A stretch of DNA of 64,000 bases from an uncultured Flavobacteriales bacterium. Lineage in GTDB: Bacteria; Bacteroidota; Bacteroidia; Flavobacteriales_E; Vicingaceae. The notes beneath the pieces were generated by a model. The model saw only the letters and a program-made list of their open reading frames with translations. It did no database searches and was not told the DNA's origin. The position numbers were made by a program, and so were the translations under genes. The stretch is taken from assembly GCA_905479325.1 (NCBI GenBank), contig CAJQLW010000018.1, forward strand, positions 43,493-107,492, given 5' to 3'. Shown here one piece after another: positions 20,111-29,957 of this stretch. Each line of letters starts with the position of its first letter. The stretch's first letter is position 1.

Positions 20111-21253
20111 TTAGCTTTTTAAAATATCTCTTGAGATAACTAATTTTTGAATCTCAGAAGTTCCTTCGCCTATTGTACAAAGCTTTGAATCTCTGTAAAA
20201 CTTCTCAACTGGGAACTCTTTTGTGTATCCATAACCACCGAAGATTTGAACAGCCTCATTTGAAACAGCAACACAAACTTCAGATGCTTTATACTTGGCA
20301 ATAGCTGACTCTTTTGTCATTTTCTGACCTTTGTTTTTCATGTCAGCAGCTTGATGTGTTAACAATTCCGCAGCTTCAATATCTGTTGCCATGTCTGCCA
20401 ACTTAAACGCAATGGCTTGGAAATTTGAAATTGCTTGTCCGAATTGATGTCTTTCTTGTGCGTACTTCTTTGCTGCAAGGTATGCCCCTTTTGCAATTCC
20501 TAAAGAAAGCGCTGCAATTGAAATTCTTCCGCCGTCAAGAACCTTCATTGCTTGCGGAAAGCCTTCTCCAACTTTTCCTAACAAATTCTCTTTTGGAATT
20601 CGACAATCGCTAAAAATTAGTTCGGCAGTTTCAGAAGCTCTCATACCTAACTTATCTTCTTTTTTACCTGAGGTAAAACCTGGAGTTCCTTTTTCTACAA
20701 TAAAAGCTGACATTCCGTGAGAATCACCTTTTTCTCCAGTCCGTGCAATCACAACAGCAACATCTCCTGAAACAGCATGGGTAATAAAGTTTTTTGCCCC
20801 GTTTAAAACGTAAAAGTCTCCATCCTCAACGGCTGTGGTATTCATTCCTCCGGCATCTGAACCAGTGTTGTGCTCAGTTAAACCCCAAGCTCCAATGTGC
20901 TCAGCAGTTGCGAGCTTCGGCAAGTACTTCTTCTTTTGCTCTTCATTTCCAAAAGCTAAAATATGACCTGTACAAAGCGAATTATGAGCTGCTACTGATA
21001 AACCAATTGATCCGCATACTTTAGAAATTTCAGTAATCACTGTAATGTATTCATGATACCCGAAGCCTGAACCTCCATATTCTGCAGGTACTAAAACGCC
21101 CATCATGCCAAGTTCACCAAGTTGTTTAAAAATATGAACAGGGAATTCTTGCGATTCATCCCACTTCATAAAATCTGGTCGAATGTGTTTTTCTGCAAAA
21201 TCTCTCGCCATTTGGGCGATCATCTCTTGGTTTTCTGTGTAGTTAAAATCCAT
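20111..21253 (-). CDS. Acyl-CoA dehydrogenase (short-chain type)
   Basis: FAD-dependent enzyme that introduces the 2,3-double bond in acyl-CoAs, first step of beta-oxidation. The 380 residues show the N-terminal helical domain, the middle beta domain with WGLTEHNTGSDAGGMNTTA, and the C-terminal helical domain with RHQFGQAISNFQAIAFKLAD and KFYRDSKLCTIGEGTSEIQ; the Glu in EGTSE matches the catalytic base position of short-chain enzymes. It begins 2 nt after the apt stop codon and is probably co-transcribed with apt. Butyryl/short-chain specificity is likely but not certain. Confidence 0.93.
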   Translation of the reverse strand: MDFNYTENQEMIAQMARDFAEKHIRPDFMKWDESQEFPVHIFKQLGELGMMGVLVPAEYGGSGFGYHEYITVITEISKVCGSIGLSVAAHNSLCTGHILAFGNEEQKKKYLPKLATAEHIGAWGLTEHNTGSDAGGMNTTAVEDGDFYVLNGAKNFITHAVSGDVAVVIARTGEKGDSHGMSAFIVEKGTPGFTSGKKEDKLGMRASETAELIFSDCRIPKENLLGKVGEGFPQAMKVLDGGRISIAALSLGIAKGAYLAAKKYAQERHQFGQAISNFQAIAFKLADMATDIEAAELLTHQAADMKNKGQKMTKESAIAKYKASEVCVAVSNEAVQIFGGYGYTKEFPVEKFYRDSKLCTIGEGTSEIQKLVISRDILKS

Positions 21254-21255
21254 AG

Positions 21256-21783
21256 TTAATAATTGACTAATCCTTTTATACTATTGTTGTATTTCGATAA
21301 AGTTGCTGATCCATTCAAGAAATCAAGTACTACCAAAAACAAAAAGCCAGCAACATGGGCCTTTTGTTTTAAAACAATTTCAGCAGCAGCTGCAGCTGTT
21401 CCTCCAGTTGCAAGTAAATCATCGTGAATTAAAATATTAGCCCCTTCTTTAATCGCATCTTCATGTACTTCAATTTCAGCTGAGCCATATTCTAAATCAT
21501 ATTTATGAGAGACTGTTTTATAGGGTAATTTGCCCTTCTTTCTAACCGGGATAAATGGAACCCCTAATTCCTGAGCAATCATAGGTCCCCAAAAGAACCC
21601 TCTGCTCTCAACACCCATAATTGCATCAACTTTGGTATGTTTTATTTGTCTTACAAACTCTTTGGTGATGGCTTTGGTGAGTTCGGGATTTTCTAAAATC
21701 GGGGTAATGTCTTTAAAAATAATCCCTTCTTTCGGAAAATCTTTTACGTCTCGAATGGCTTCCTTTATCTGTTCTTTGATCAT
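21256..21783 (-). CDS. apt: Adenine phosphoribosyltransferase
   Basis: Purine-salvage enzyme making AMP from adenine and PRPP. The 175 residues contain FPKEGIIFKDITPIL, the ESRGF motif (MGVESRGFFWGP) and the PRPP-binding loop ILIHDDLLATGGTAAA. The frame is continuous and of normal length. It lies between a helix-hairpin-helix gene and an acyl-CoA dehydrogenase on the same strand. Confidence 0.97.
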   Translation of the reverse strand: MIKEQIKEAIRDVKDFPKEGIIFKDITPILENPELTKAITKEFVRQIKHTKVDAIMGVESRGFFWGPMIAQELGVPFIPVRKKGKLPYKTVSHKYDLEYGSAEIEVHEDAIKEGANILIHDDLLATGGTAAAAAEIVLKQKAHVAGFLFLVVLDFLNGSATLSKYNNSIKGLVNY

Positions 21784-21831
21784 TTAAATGTTCCTTTTAA
21801 GCGACTGCAAAACAACGAAAATTAAGGGGAT

Positions 21832-22743
21832 TTACAACTTCAAATAAGGCTTTACTTTTTGAAACAAAGAGTCATCAATGAGAACTATTTCCTTTATTTC
21901 ATCCAAAGCCTTATACGTGCCATGCTGCTCTCTGTACTTTACTATAGCATTCGCATGTTTCCAATACAAATAAGGATGCGCTCTTAACTCATCTATTGTT
22001 GCTGTGTTTATGCTGAGTTGCCTAACGTCAATAGGTTTGAATACGAACTGAGAATCTAATCGAACCAAGGTCTCTTCGGTTAAACCATAAACTTCTTTCA
22101 ACTGATCTTTTGAAACAAATCCTCCTAATTCTTCTCTTTTTTGAACAATCATTTTAGCTAAAAAACTACCAATGCCGTATAAACTTTTAAATGCAGTCGT
22201 GTCCGCCTCGTTTATATTCACCTTGGAGTAAACGCGCGGCTCTCTCTCGTACTTTTTCTTTTCCCATTTCTGAAATGCAGGTTTATCTTCAAGATGCTCT
22301 TCAGGCAATTGAATAAAAGAAGATAGCTGGTCATGCAAATCATCATTGATGACAAATACTTTTCTAAACTGTTGCTTTGATTTAAACCCACCTATCGCTT
22401 CTTTATAATTTAACAAAGCAGCTACTTGCTTTTCACTTAAACCAAAGGCTTTCCACTCACTAGCATTTAGCTCATTTGGATTAAAGGGCGCTAGCGAAAT
22501 TTGCTTCGCGGGATTTGAAATTGAACTTTCAACCTCTTTTTTTTGAGCGATTTGATTTTGCTCAAGACTATCTATGATTGCCTCAATTCTAGAAGTATCT
22601 TTCTGAGTAAATTGATTCTTAGGGTAAAATTCTACCAAAAGATATTTGGCAAACATGAGTAAAACAATTACAAGTACTAAACCTATAATTCCAACCCTTT
22701 CTAACTTGCTGAAATAGAAATATTCCTTAAGTCGTTGTTTCAT
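21832..22743 (-). CDS. Membrane-anchored helix-hairpin-helix (ComEA-like) protein
   Basis: 303 residues: one transmembrane segment near residues 15-33 followed by three helix-hairpin-helix units (FNPNELNASEWKAFGLSEKQ; VNINEADTTAFKSLYGIGSF; LSINTATIDELRAHPYLYWK), each resembling the ComEA DNA-binding repeat. Proteins of this build can bind double-stranded DNA at the outer face of the inner membrane, as in natural transformation, but no other competence gene is nearby. It starts 3 nt after the lipoprotein gene's stop codon. DNA binding is inferred from the family. Confidence 0.8.
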   Translation of the reverse strand: MKQRLKEYFYFSKLERVGIIGLVLVIVLLMFAKYLLVEFYPKNQFTQKDTSRIEAIIDSLEQNQIAQKKEVESSISNPAKQISLAPFNPNELNASEWKAFGLSEKQVAALLNYKEAIGGFKSKQQFRKVFVINDDLHDQLSSFIQLPEEHLEDKPAFQKWEKKKYEREPRVYSKVNINEADTTAFKSLYGIGSFLAKMIVQKREELGGFVSKDQLKEVYGLTEETLVRLDSQFVFKPIDVRQLSINTATIDELRAHPYLYWKHANAIVKYREQHGTYKALDEIKEIVLIDDSLFQKVKPYLKL

Positions 22744-22746
22744 TCA

Positions 22747-23409
22747 TTAGTTGATAATCAAATTTACAACGGTCTCGGTGCCGCATCCGTTCAGAACAAT
22801 TTGCAATTTATTATACGTTGAATCATCAATAGTAGCGCCCACTTCCGCTAGTCTAAAGTCTAATAATCCAACACCATAATACAACACTTCTTGTTGATTG
22901 TCAGCATTTGGATTAGAACTTGAAATTGTCAAACTATCGATAATTCCATTTACCGGTTGTACTTTTTGGTAAACATCCATTATCCTTGCAGTTGAATAAT
23001 ATAACGTGTCGGTTAGGCTAAACGTTCTTGTTCCGGCTAATTGAACTTTTACAGTTGACAAGTCATTTCGATACAAGGTTAAATCAACATCTTGATTCAG
23101 CTCAACATTATCCAGCAAAACCTCAAACCCTGATGATTTAATTAAAAGCAGGCTTCCTGTCCCCAAATCCTCCTCTTCCAACTCATAAGTAAAGTTTAAG
23201 GTCCCATCGGGTGCAGTGATACCACTGCCTAAAATAATTGGCGCACTAAAACTTCCTCCAACATTTGATTTTAAAGCAATCTCAGTACTCGCAAGAGGTT
23301 GAGCACAATTTTCAAATACTTTACCTGAAACTAAATTAACCTGCGTATTTTCTTTACAAGAAACCAAAGCTAACGATGCAATTACAATTGCACCAATGAA
23401 AATTTTCAT
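22747..23409 (-). CDS. Putative lipoprotein of unknown function
   Basis: 220 residues with a lipoprotein signal (hydrophobic segment ending in LVSC, Cys18). The mature part looks like beta-rich domains; the first (GKVFENCAQPLASTEIALKS) resembles the start of a carboxypeptidase-regulatory-like fold. Its start codon overlaps the stop codon of the sodium:alanine symporter gene by one base, so the two are translationally coupled. I do not recognise a specific family and propose no function beyond a cell-envelope location. Confidence 0.7.
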   Translation of the reverse strand: MKIFIGAIVIASLALVSCKENTQVNLVSGKVFENCAQPLASTEIALKSNVGGSFSAPIILGSGITAPDGTLNFTYELEEEDLGTGSLLLIKSSGFEVLLDNVELNQDVDLTLYRNDLSTVKVQLAGTRTFSLTDTLYYSTARIMDVYQKVQPVNGIIDSLTISSSNPNADNQQEVLYYGVGLLDFRLAEVGATIDDSTYNKLQIVLNGCGTETVVNLIIN

Positions 23410-25478
23410 TATTTGAACTTTTTAATTGCCCCACTCTTAACTCTAGCAAGATAAGATACTAGATCTTCCTTCACTTCTTTGGACATAATCACAAGACCAA
23501 GAATATTTGGAAATGCCATACCCAATATCATTAAATCGGAAAAATCTAATACAGCGCCTAACCCTACTGAAGAACCAATGATTATAAATAAAAGGAAAAT
23601 TAATTTATACGAGTATTCTGAGGTTTTTGTTGAACCAAATAAGAATGTCCACGCCTTTAAACCATAGTACGACCAAGAAATCATAGTAGAGAATGCAAAT
23701 AAGAATATTGCAATTACCAATACCAAGGAAAACCAAGGAAAAACACTACCGAATGCAGCAGATGTAAGTTGCGCACCTTCTAGACTAGATGTTCCATCGG
23801 CATAGCCTGTAAAAACTAGCACTAATGCAGTCATAGTACAAACTACAACTGTATCTACAAAAGGCTCAAGTAGTGCAACAATTCCTTCACTTACTGGCTC
23901 TTTTGTTTTAGAAGCTGAATGAGCAATAGATGCAGAACCTACACCCGCTTCATTTGAAAACGCTGCTCTTTGAAAACCAACTATTAAAACTCCTATTACA
24001 CCACCTTTAATGGCAGGAGAGTTAAATGCTCCGTTGTATATTTCTACGAAAACATCGCCAACATTACCGATGTTCATTCCGATAATAATTAGAGAAAACA
24101 GCACGTAAAGACCGGCCATAAAGGGAACGATTTTATCTGTCACTTTAGCGATACTTTTAATTCCGCCAACAATTACAATTCCAACTAGCATCGCCAACAC
24201 TAAACCGAACAACGGTCCCTTTCCTAAAAGAATAGGAAATTCATTTGACAATTGAGCAAAGGCTTGATTTGCTTGGAACATGTTACCCCCTCCAAGTGAT
24301 CCACCGATGCACAAAATCGCGAAGATAACAGCTAGCACCTTACCTAAACCGCCTAAATTTTTACGCTTCAAACCTTCTCTAAGGTAGTACATTGGACCAC
24401 CCGAAACCTCGCCTTCTTCATTAATGATTCTATATTTCACACCTAGTGTACATTCAACGAATTTTGATGACATACCTATTAAACCTGCTATGATCATCCA
24501 AAAGGTTGCTCCAGGACCTCCAAGCGATATTGCAACTGCTACCCCTGCAATATTCCCTAAACCTACTGTAGCAGAAAGAGCTGTTGTTAGTGCTTGAAAA
24601 TGTGAAACTTCCCCCTCCTCTGCATGAGAAGGGTCTGTAAATTTACCCTGAACTAGCTGTAATGCATGCTTGAAACCTTTAATGTTGATAAAGCGCATTC
24701 TAACCGTAAAGAATATAGCTCCTAAGACCAACCAAACAACAATAAAAGGAATTCCTTTTTTCTGAACATCTCCATTTGGATGTAAAACAGGCCGCGGAGA
24801 ATCGTAAAGGATAGATGCTAAATTTTCTGCTCCTACCTCAATTACATCTTGGATATTATTGGCATCATAAATTACTTTACCCTCCTTCACATTGTGCCTA
24901 AGTGTTCCATTGTCGTTAGCATACATGTAAACTTCCCGCTCGTTATCTTGTGTAATCACTGCAATAAAATCACCTTTCTTTACAGGTTTACCATCGGCTA
25001 TCATCCACTGTTTTAGAACGATTTTGTTAATCTCAGGATTTGACCAACCTGCTGCTTTTACATTTTTTAAATCCGCATAAACAGTTGGATCATAAATTCC
25101 TATTGCAGAAAATGGATCGGAAAACAAAAAGTCGCTCATCACCCCAACGATTGGAACAAAGAACTTATTAATCTTTTCTGCTATTGATTCTGTTTCGATT
25201 TTACCACTTAACTCTTTAGTATTCCCATCTGCATCAGTAACTACTACAGAAAAATCTCTACCCTCAGTTAATTCCTTACAGTTACTTGAACTTAATGGAG
25301 TTTTTTCACTAGACCACTTGTATGTAAAAGGAGGCGTTCCTCCTGAAGTAATCACATAGGCTTCGCCGTCATTAATTTCAGCAGTCGGATTTTCAACTTT
25401 AAGCTCTGCAGAAAAATCAGCCGAAAATACTGAAAATGAAAAAACTGTAAGAATTAACACTACTAAATTCTTTAACAT
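23409..25478 (-). CDS. Sodium:alanine symporter (AGCS) with extra N-terminal extracytoplasmic domains
   Basis: About 689 residues. After a signal-like segment come an Ig/SprB-like repeat ([13 protein letters not shown]) and a lipoyl/biotinyl-like beta-hammerhead ([18 protein letters not shown], then [14 protein letters not shown]) lacking the modifiable Lys. The transporter domain follows from about residue 245, with [23 protein letters not shown] and [17 protein letters not shown] typical of the AGCS family, which moves alanine or glycine with Na+. The open frame extends 10 codons upstream to 25508, but that Met overlaps the -7 promoter box, so the ATG at 25476-25478 is preferred. The extra exported domains are unusual for the family. 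Confidence 0.85.
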   Translation of the reverse strand: MLKNLVVLILTVFSFSVFSADFSAELKVENPTAEINDGEAYVITSGGTPPFTYKWSSEKTPLSSSNCKELTEGRDFSVVVTDADGNTKELSGKIETESIAEKINKFFVPIVGVMSDFLFSDPFSAIGIYDPTVYADLKNVKAAGWSNPEINKIVLKQWMIADGKPVKKGDFIAVITQDNEREVYMYANDNGTLRHNVKEGKVIYDANNIQDVIEVGAENLASILYDSPRPVLHPNGDVQKKGIPFIVVWLVLGAIFFTVRMRFINIKGFKHALQLVQGKFTDPSHAEEGEVSHFQALTTALSATVGLGNIAGVAVAISLGGPGATFWMIIAGLIGMSSKFVECTLGVKYRIINEEGEVSGGPMYYLREGLKRKNLGGLGKVLAVIFAILCIGGSLGGGNMFQANQAFAQLSNEFPILLGKGPLFGLVLAMLVGIVIVGGIKSIAKVTDKIVPFMAGLYVLFSLIIIGMNIGNVGDVFVEIYNGAFNSPAIKGGVIGVLIVGFQRAAFSNEAGVGSASIAHSASKTKEPVSEGIVALLEPFVDTVVVCTMTALVLVFTGYADGTSSLEGAQLTSAAFGSVFPWFSLVLVIAIFLFAFSTMISWSYYGLKAWTFLFGSTKTSEYSYKLIFLLFIIIGSSVGLGAVLDFSDLMILGMAFPNILGLVIMSKEVKEDLVSYLARVKSGAIKKFK

Positions 25479-25505
25479 AAGGAGGATGTTTTTTTGGTAA
25501 GTGAA

Positions 25506-25513
25506 CAAATATA
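25506..25513 (-). promoter_or_regulatory. -7 box of the symporter operon
   Basis: TATATTTG on the minus strand (TAnnTTTG), 27 nt before the preferred start codon. It sets the 5' limit of the symporter coding region. Confidence 0.5.
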
Positions 25514-25543
25514 AGAAAGCAAAATAAGAGTTTGAAACTATTG

Positions 25544-26452
25544 CTAATTCAATTGCGTTTCGAGGAACCGAATACCCTCTTCAAAACTAACAGGATTATA
25601 CCCCAGTTCTGCAACGGCCTTTTCTATAACAAAACCTGTTCGTGGTGGCCTTTTGGCCGCTTGGTTTAATGAGGCTGAAGATATTTCTTCGATAAAACTC
25701 TCATCTAATTTATAGTATTTAGCCACTCGTCGAACAAGTTCAACAATACTCATGGTATCTTTTCCGGAAAGATGGTAAATTCCTTCCGCTTCCTTTTCTG
25801 CAATTAAAATACAGCCCTTCGCTAAATCTTCAGCTAAGGTTGGTGAACGAAACTGGTCGTTAACTATGGTTAGTTTTTGTCTTTTTTCTAGCGCACTTTT
25901 CGCCCATAAAACAATATTTGACCGACTCATATCTTCAACTATTCCATATACAATTATGGTGCGTGCTATTGCCCACCTGCATGATGCAACTTGTAGTAAT
26001 TTTTCCGCTGCGAGCTTCGATTCGCCATAATAACTTAGTGGATTTGCTTTATCTGTTTCTTTGTATGGGCCGTTCTCTCCATCAAAAATAAAATCTGTTG
26101 AAAGCTGAATAAAATGAGAGTTGTGCTTTTCAGCAGCAACAATAAGGTTTTTAACAGCAGTTACATTTAACAACCAACAACCTTCACGATCGTCTTCACA
26201 CGCATCTACATTGGTCATGGCTGCCGTGTTAATAAGCACATCGGGTTTGTAAGCATCAAATACTCTCATTACATCTTCTTGCGATGTAATGTCCATTGGT
26301 TCATAGGTAAAGCCAGATATTTTCGAAATTCTATTTTTCCCACGAGAGGTTGCTATCAATTCAAACTGTTTGTTTCCAGCCAACTGATCAACCAACTTTT
26401 GTCCCAATAACCCGTTTGATCCGGTTACTATTATTTTTTTCTTTATTCCCAT
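25544..26452 (-). CDS. RmlD-like NAD(P)-dependent sugar reductase
   Basis: 302-residue short-chain dehydrogenase/reductase of the dTDP-4-dehydrorhamnose reductase family. The N-terminal Rossmann motif is [12 protein letters not shown] (Gly11-x2-Gly14-x2-Gly17) and the catalytic Tyr-x3-Lys is in [11 protein letters not shown]. No rmlA, rmlB or rmlC gene is nearby, so the true substrate may differ from dTDP-rhamnose precursors. It overlaps the end of the upstream K+ channel gene by 10 nt and ends the packed run that starts at purM. Confidence 0.8.
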   Translation of the reverse strand: MGIKKKIIVTGSNGLLGQKLVDQLAGNKQFELIATSRGKNRISKISGFTYEPMDITSQEDVMRVFDAYKPDVLINTAAMTNVDACEDDREGCWLLNVTAVKNLIVAAEKHNSHFIQLSTDFIFDGENGPYKETDKANPLSYYGESKLAAEKLLQVASCRWAIARTIIVYGIVEDMSRSNIVLWAKSALEKRQKLTIVNDQFRSPTLAEDLAKGCILIAEKEAEGIYHLSGKDTMSIVELVRRVAKYYKLDESFIEEISSASLNQAAKRPPRTGFVIEKAVAELGYNPVSFEEGIRFLETQLN

Positions 26453-27447
26453 TTCAATAATTTCTCTACTTGATGTTTCATACCAAGAACAAATACCTTC
26501 GACCCTTCGCCAATAATCTCCTCAGGAGAAGGATTTAAGATGTACTCGCCTTGTTTATTTTTTAATCCAATGATGTTTGCCCCAGATCGTCTTCTAATTT
26601 GCAAATCAGCAATCGATTTGTTCTTGAATTCAGCGGGTAACGTATCGTAACTAATCTCTTCTAAAGAAATGTTTTCATCTTGACCCGAAAGGTGATTCAG
26701 AAACTCTACAACATCCGGCTTTATTACTAAAGAAGCCATGTGCGCACCTCCAACCTTGTCCGGCATAACCACATTGTCTGCTCCTGCCATTTTTAATTTC
26801 TTGTCAGAAGAATCTTTAGACGCTCGGCTAATAATCAATAGTTTCTTATTCATTTCTCTTGCAGTGAGCACTACAAAAACGTTATCAGCATCCTCAGGTA
26901 ATGTTGTAATTAATGCTTTTGCTCTTTCAATTCCTGCCTCTATTAAAACAGCATCCTCCGTAGCCTCTCCTTCTAAGTAATTGTTGCAATCTTCTGTTAT
27001 GGCTTCATTAATTACCTCAGGATCTTTTTCAATTAAAATATACTCTTGACCTGATTCTTTCAACTCTTGAACGATCTGTTTGCCATTTCTACCATAACCG
27101 CAAATGATTACATGGTTTTCTAACTTTTGTATTTTTTTCACTTTACGAAGTTCTAATAGGTACCTTTTGAACTCACCATCGATTAAGTATAAAATTATGG
27201 TACTAATTGCATAAGCGAAGGTACCTAAACTAAAAACAATAAGAAACATTGTGAAATTTCTCCCCGCTTCACTAAGAGGTTTAACTTCTTGAAAACCAAC
27301 AGTAGAAACTGTTATAATAGTCATGTATAGCGAATCGCCAAACGAATAGTTTTCAATAGTAGAGAAACCTATTACACCAACTATGACAATAAGAATAACT
27401 ATAAAAAAAGCAATGTAAAGCTTTTTAAACCTTTGGTAGTAGTTCAT
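26443..27447 (-). CDS. Two-helix potassium channel with RCK (TrkA-N/TrkA-C) domains
   Basis: 334 residues. Two transmembrane helices (about 11-30 and 65-88) flank a pore loop whose filter reads TVSTVGFQE (46-54), not the usual TVGYGD. A cytoplasmic RCK domain follows, with the nucleotide-binding motif HVIICGYGRNGKQIV near residue 110 and a C-terminal TrkA-C domain. Such channels conduct K+ and are gated by nucleotides or ions bound to the RCK ring. The Phe and the lack of the filter Asp are noted in several bacterial relatives. It overlaps the next gene by 10 nt. Confidence 0.85.
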   Translation of the reverse strand: MNYYQRFKKLYIAFFIVILIVIVGVIGFSTIENYSFGDSLYMTIITVSTVGFQEVKPLSEAGRNFTMFLIVFSLGTFAYAISTIILYLIDGEFKRYLLELRKVKKIQKLENHVIICGYGRNGKQIVQELKESGQEYILIEKDPEVINEAITEDCNNYLEGEATEDAVLIEAGIERAKALITTLPEDADNVFVVLTAREMNKKLLIISRASKDSSDKKLKMAGADNVVMPDKVGGAHMASLVIKPDVVEFLNHLSGQDENISLEEISYDTLPAEFKNKSIADLQIRRRSGANIIGLKNKQGEYILNPSPEEIIGEGSKVFVLGMKHQVEKLLKWE

Positions 27448-27456
27448 TGCGCAGTT

Positions 27457-27681
27457 CTATATGTCCCAGATGGTTTTTCTTTTCTTGAGTTTGAACATGT
27501 ACTTATGCTCTAATACAAAAGCCATTGGAAGATAAAGTATAATTGGGGAGCAAAGTGTTAAAAAAGAAAAGTAAATAAAAAACTTCCTTATGTTAGCAGA
27601 TGGGAGACCAAGTTTTTGTCCCCACCAAGCACAAACTCCAAAAGCATAACGCTCAAAGAAATACTGAATTCTATTAATCAT
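27457..27681 (-). CDS. PspC-domain small membrane protein
   Basis: About 74 residues with the FERYAFGVCAWWGQKLGLPSANIRKFFIY pattern of the PspC family: a short amphipathic part, then one membrane-spanning helix and a basic tail. The open frame begins earlier (27711), but the ATG at 27679-27681 gives a normal N-terminus and overlaps the end of the DUF2851 gene by 8 nt. In enterobacteria PspC senses membrane stress with PspA/PspB; no other psp gene is seen here, so the role is unknown. Confidence 0.75.
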   Translation of the reverse strand: MINRIQYFFERYAFGVCAWWGQKLGLPSANIRKFFIYFSFLTLCSPIILYLPMAFVLEHKYMFKLKKRKTIWDI

Positions 27682-28960
27682 TGTTCTTGGGTTTAAGAAT
27701 TGCCATTCCAATGGCGCAAGTTAAACATTTTTTATTGCTACAATCCTCGTTTTTCAGTTGAATCAAGGCTTGCGAATCATAGGCAGAAGTTAATGGCATT
27801 TCCAATTCTTGCCATTTCTTTGTAATTGAATTTTTCTCTGCTTTTATAGCCTGTAAAAAGGCAATAGCCCTAGACTGCAACTTCTCATTGTCAGTTTGTT
27901 TCCCATAATTGAATAAAATTGGAATAATCACATTTATAAGAAGTATATCGATAGAAGCATTGCCAATTGGCTTTTTTTGCTTCTTACTTGCAGGCACATC
28001 GAAACGATAATGCGAATCGAAATAACCGTGAGGCTCAATTTTGAACAACTTTTGTAAATCGATTAATTCTTCCGCTTCTAAAATAGCTTGAAACAAGTTT
28101 GGGCTTTTCACAAAGAGACCAATAAATTGGGCTATTCTTATCGTTGGAAAGTTAAGCGGACGCATTCGCATAAATTTCCAAATACTTGAATCTAATGCTT
28201 GAAGTTGGTACTTGTTTGCCAAAAAAGAATATTCTTTGAATAATTCTATTGGAAAACTTCCTTTCAAACCTGAATGCAAGAAGCCCGCTTGACCAAAAAA
28301 GAGTGCAAAAAGTTGATGCTCGTTAGTGCGATGTTTTCGAACCAAATTAAAATCAATTGTATTTGCTAACAACTCAAAAGGGACCGCATTTACTTTGAAG
28401 CCAAAATATTTTGCCAACAACTGATAGAGTGTTGCCTCCCAATCGTTTTTGCGAAGTTGTAAAATTTGATTTATTCGGTTCGACTTAGACTCAAGTCGTT
28501 CAATCAACTTTCTTTCTATCGCTTGAATCTTAACAAATTCATCCACATTCTTAATCTCAGACTCACAAGGAATCCAAGTTTTAGCATTTTGCAATTGATT
28601 AAACTTATCAAAAACAGATTTTTTCACCCTGCCGTTTAACTCAATTGTAGCCACACGCTCGCCATTTTCTTGAAAAACCGGCTCATCGTCTTCCCAAACT
28701 ACATGTAAAATAATTTTACTGTACGCAATATCATTCTGGTGATTGTGCTTTTTCCAGTCGCTTGATTTAATGTGAATTTCAATATTTCCAACCCACAATG
28801 TTTCACCTATTCGAACTTGGCCGTTAAAAAAGTCTGGCCCAGAATGGAAATTCTGCGCACCCGCGCGAACAACTTGCATCTTTTCATTTTCAGTAGTTTC
28901 AAGCTCAAGTGGATTAAAAAGTTGAAAATTCCAAATGTATTGTAAGAGATCTTCATTCAT
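27674..28960 (-). CDS. DUF2851 family protein
   Basis: 428-residue soluble protein of the DUF2851 family, frequent in Bacteroidota and without a known function. Recognisable features are the N-terminal EDLLQYIWNFQLFN, the central GPDFFNGQVRIGETLWVGNIEIH region, and a Cys cluster near the C-terminus (CSNKKCLTCAIG) that could bind metal. It lies between a YwqK-type gene and the PspC gene, all closely spaced on one strand. Confidence 0.85.
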   Translation of the reverse strand: MNEDLLQYIWNFQLFNPLELETTENEKMQVVRAGAQNFHSGPDFFNGQVRIGETLWVGNIEIHIKSSDWKKHNHQNDIAYSKIILHVVWEDDEPVFQENGERVATIELNGRVKKSVFDKFNQLQNAKTWIPCESEIKNVDEFVKIQAIERKLIERLESKSNRINQILQLRKNDWEATLYQLLAKYFGFKVNAVPFELLANTIDFNLVRKHRTNEHQLFALFFGQAGFLHSGLKGSFPIELFKEYSFLANKYQLQALDSSIWKFMRMRPLNFPTIRIAQFIGLFVKSPNLFQAILEAEELIDLQKLFKIEPHGYFDSHYRFDVPASKKQKKPIGNASIDILLINVIIPILFNYGKQTDNEKLQSRAIAFLQAIKAEKNSITKKWQELEMPLTSAYDSQALIQLKNEDCSNKKCLTCAIGMAILKPKNND

Positions 28961-28975
28961 TTGAAACGAAGGTAA

Positions 28976-29950
28976 TTATTTTGATTTACTTGTTGACTTC
29001 TTCAAAATTCCATTTCGATACACCTCTTTGCGCTCAGTTTTTGTTCCAATATCGATTTTCCAAGCTCCAATTTTATTCCCATCTAAATATTTGCCTTTTA
29101 TTAAAAGTTCTCCGTTTTCTCGAAACATTTTCCAACTTCCATCTAACAGACCTGCCGTGTAATTTGCAAAGAGATACAACTTACCGTTTGGATAATAAAT
29201 TTTATACATGCCATTTACATAGCCATTATACACATATTTGGTATGCGCTATCTGATTTGGAAAATCCTTAAAATAAGCCTTCCTCATTGCAGGGTGAGAA
29301 AGTAATTCTTGAGGAGCATATTGTAACCCAAACCATGTTGAATCGCCTTGATATGGAATTAAGAGAGAATCTTCATTTGGCGACTTAGACTCAGCAATTA
29401 TTTCAGTCTTTTCACGATTAAAGAATGGCAAATCTTTTGGAAAAATTTGTCGCTTTTCTACCAATACTCCATTACTGTAAAATTCCTTGTAGTAATTCGG
29501 TGAACCTACATTGTATTCCCACTTTCCATCTTTTAACCCATTGGAGTATTTGCCTTGGTAGTGCTCTGCCCTATTGATAAAAAACCCATTTAACTTTCCA
29601 TTTAAATAACGAGCCTTAATTACCAATTCTCCCAAAGAATTGTACCTCGAATAATCTCCATTCCGCTTGCCATTTTGAAAGATACTTACCTCGTATATTT
29701 TTCCTGAAGGGAAGTAGGTATATTCCTTACCACCTTGTTTTCCTAGAAAATAGTTTTTCTCAATCGATTTCTGTGAAGGATTTGTTTTAAAAAAACCGAT
29801 CAACTTACTCTCCTTAAATGAATCTGTTAAATGATATATGATTTGATGAGATGTTGTATCACCATCTTCAATTATTGTTATTGAAGTCTGCTGCGCAAAG
29901 AAATTTAATGTGATGACAAATAGAATGCAAAATGCTATTACTTTAGTCAT
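28976..29950 (-). CDS. Exported YwqK/MORN-like repeat protein
   Basis: 324 residues with an N-terminal signal peptide (about 1-19, ending FFAQQ) and repeated units of the form YxNGKxxGxWxxYxxNGxL, the pattern of MORN-like 'antitoxin component YwqK' repeats. Examples are FPSGKIYEVSIFQNGKRNGD and YPNGKLYLFANYTAGLLDGS. Despite the family name no toxin partner is present, and in Bacteroidota such proteins are common envelope proteins of unknown role. It starts 7 nt after pyrF. Confidence 0.8.
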   Translation of the reverse strand: MTKVIAFCILFVITLNFFAQQTSITIIEDGDTTSHQIIYHLTDSFKESKLIGFFKTNPSQKSIEKNYFLGKQGGKEYTYFPSGKIYEVSIFQNGKRNGDYSRYNSLGELVIKARYLNGKLNGFFINRAEHYQGKYSNGLKDGKWEYNVGSPNYYKEFYSNGVLVEKRQIFPKDLPFFNREKTEIIAESKSPNEDSLLIPYQGDSTWFGLQYAPQELLSHPAMRKAYFKDFPNQIAHTKYVYNGYVNGMYKIYYPNGKLYLFANYTAGLLDGSWKMFRENGELLIKGKYLDGNKIGAWKIDIGTKTERKEVYRNGILKKSTSKSK

Positions 29951-29957
29951 TTTTGAT

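Noticed and set aside
28976..29950. Toxin-antitoxin locus suggested by YwqK-type repeats
   Set aside because: No toxin gene adjoins it; the protein has a signal peptide and lies in a housekeeping gene run.
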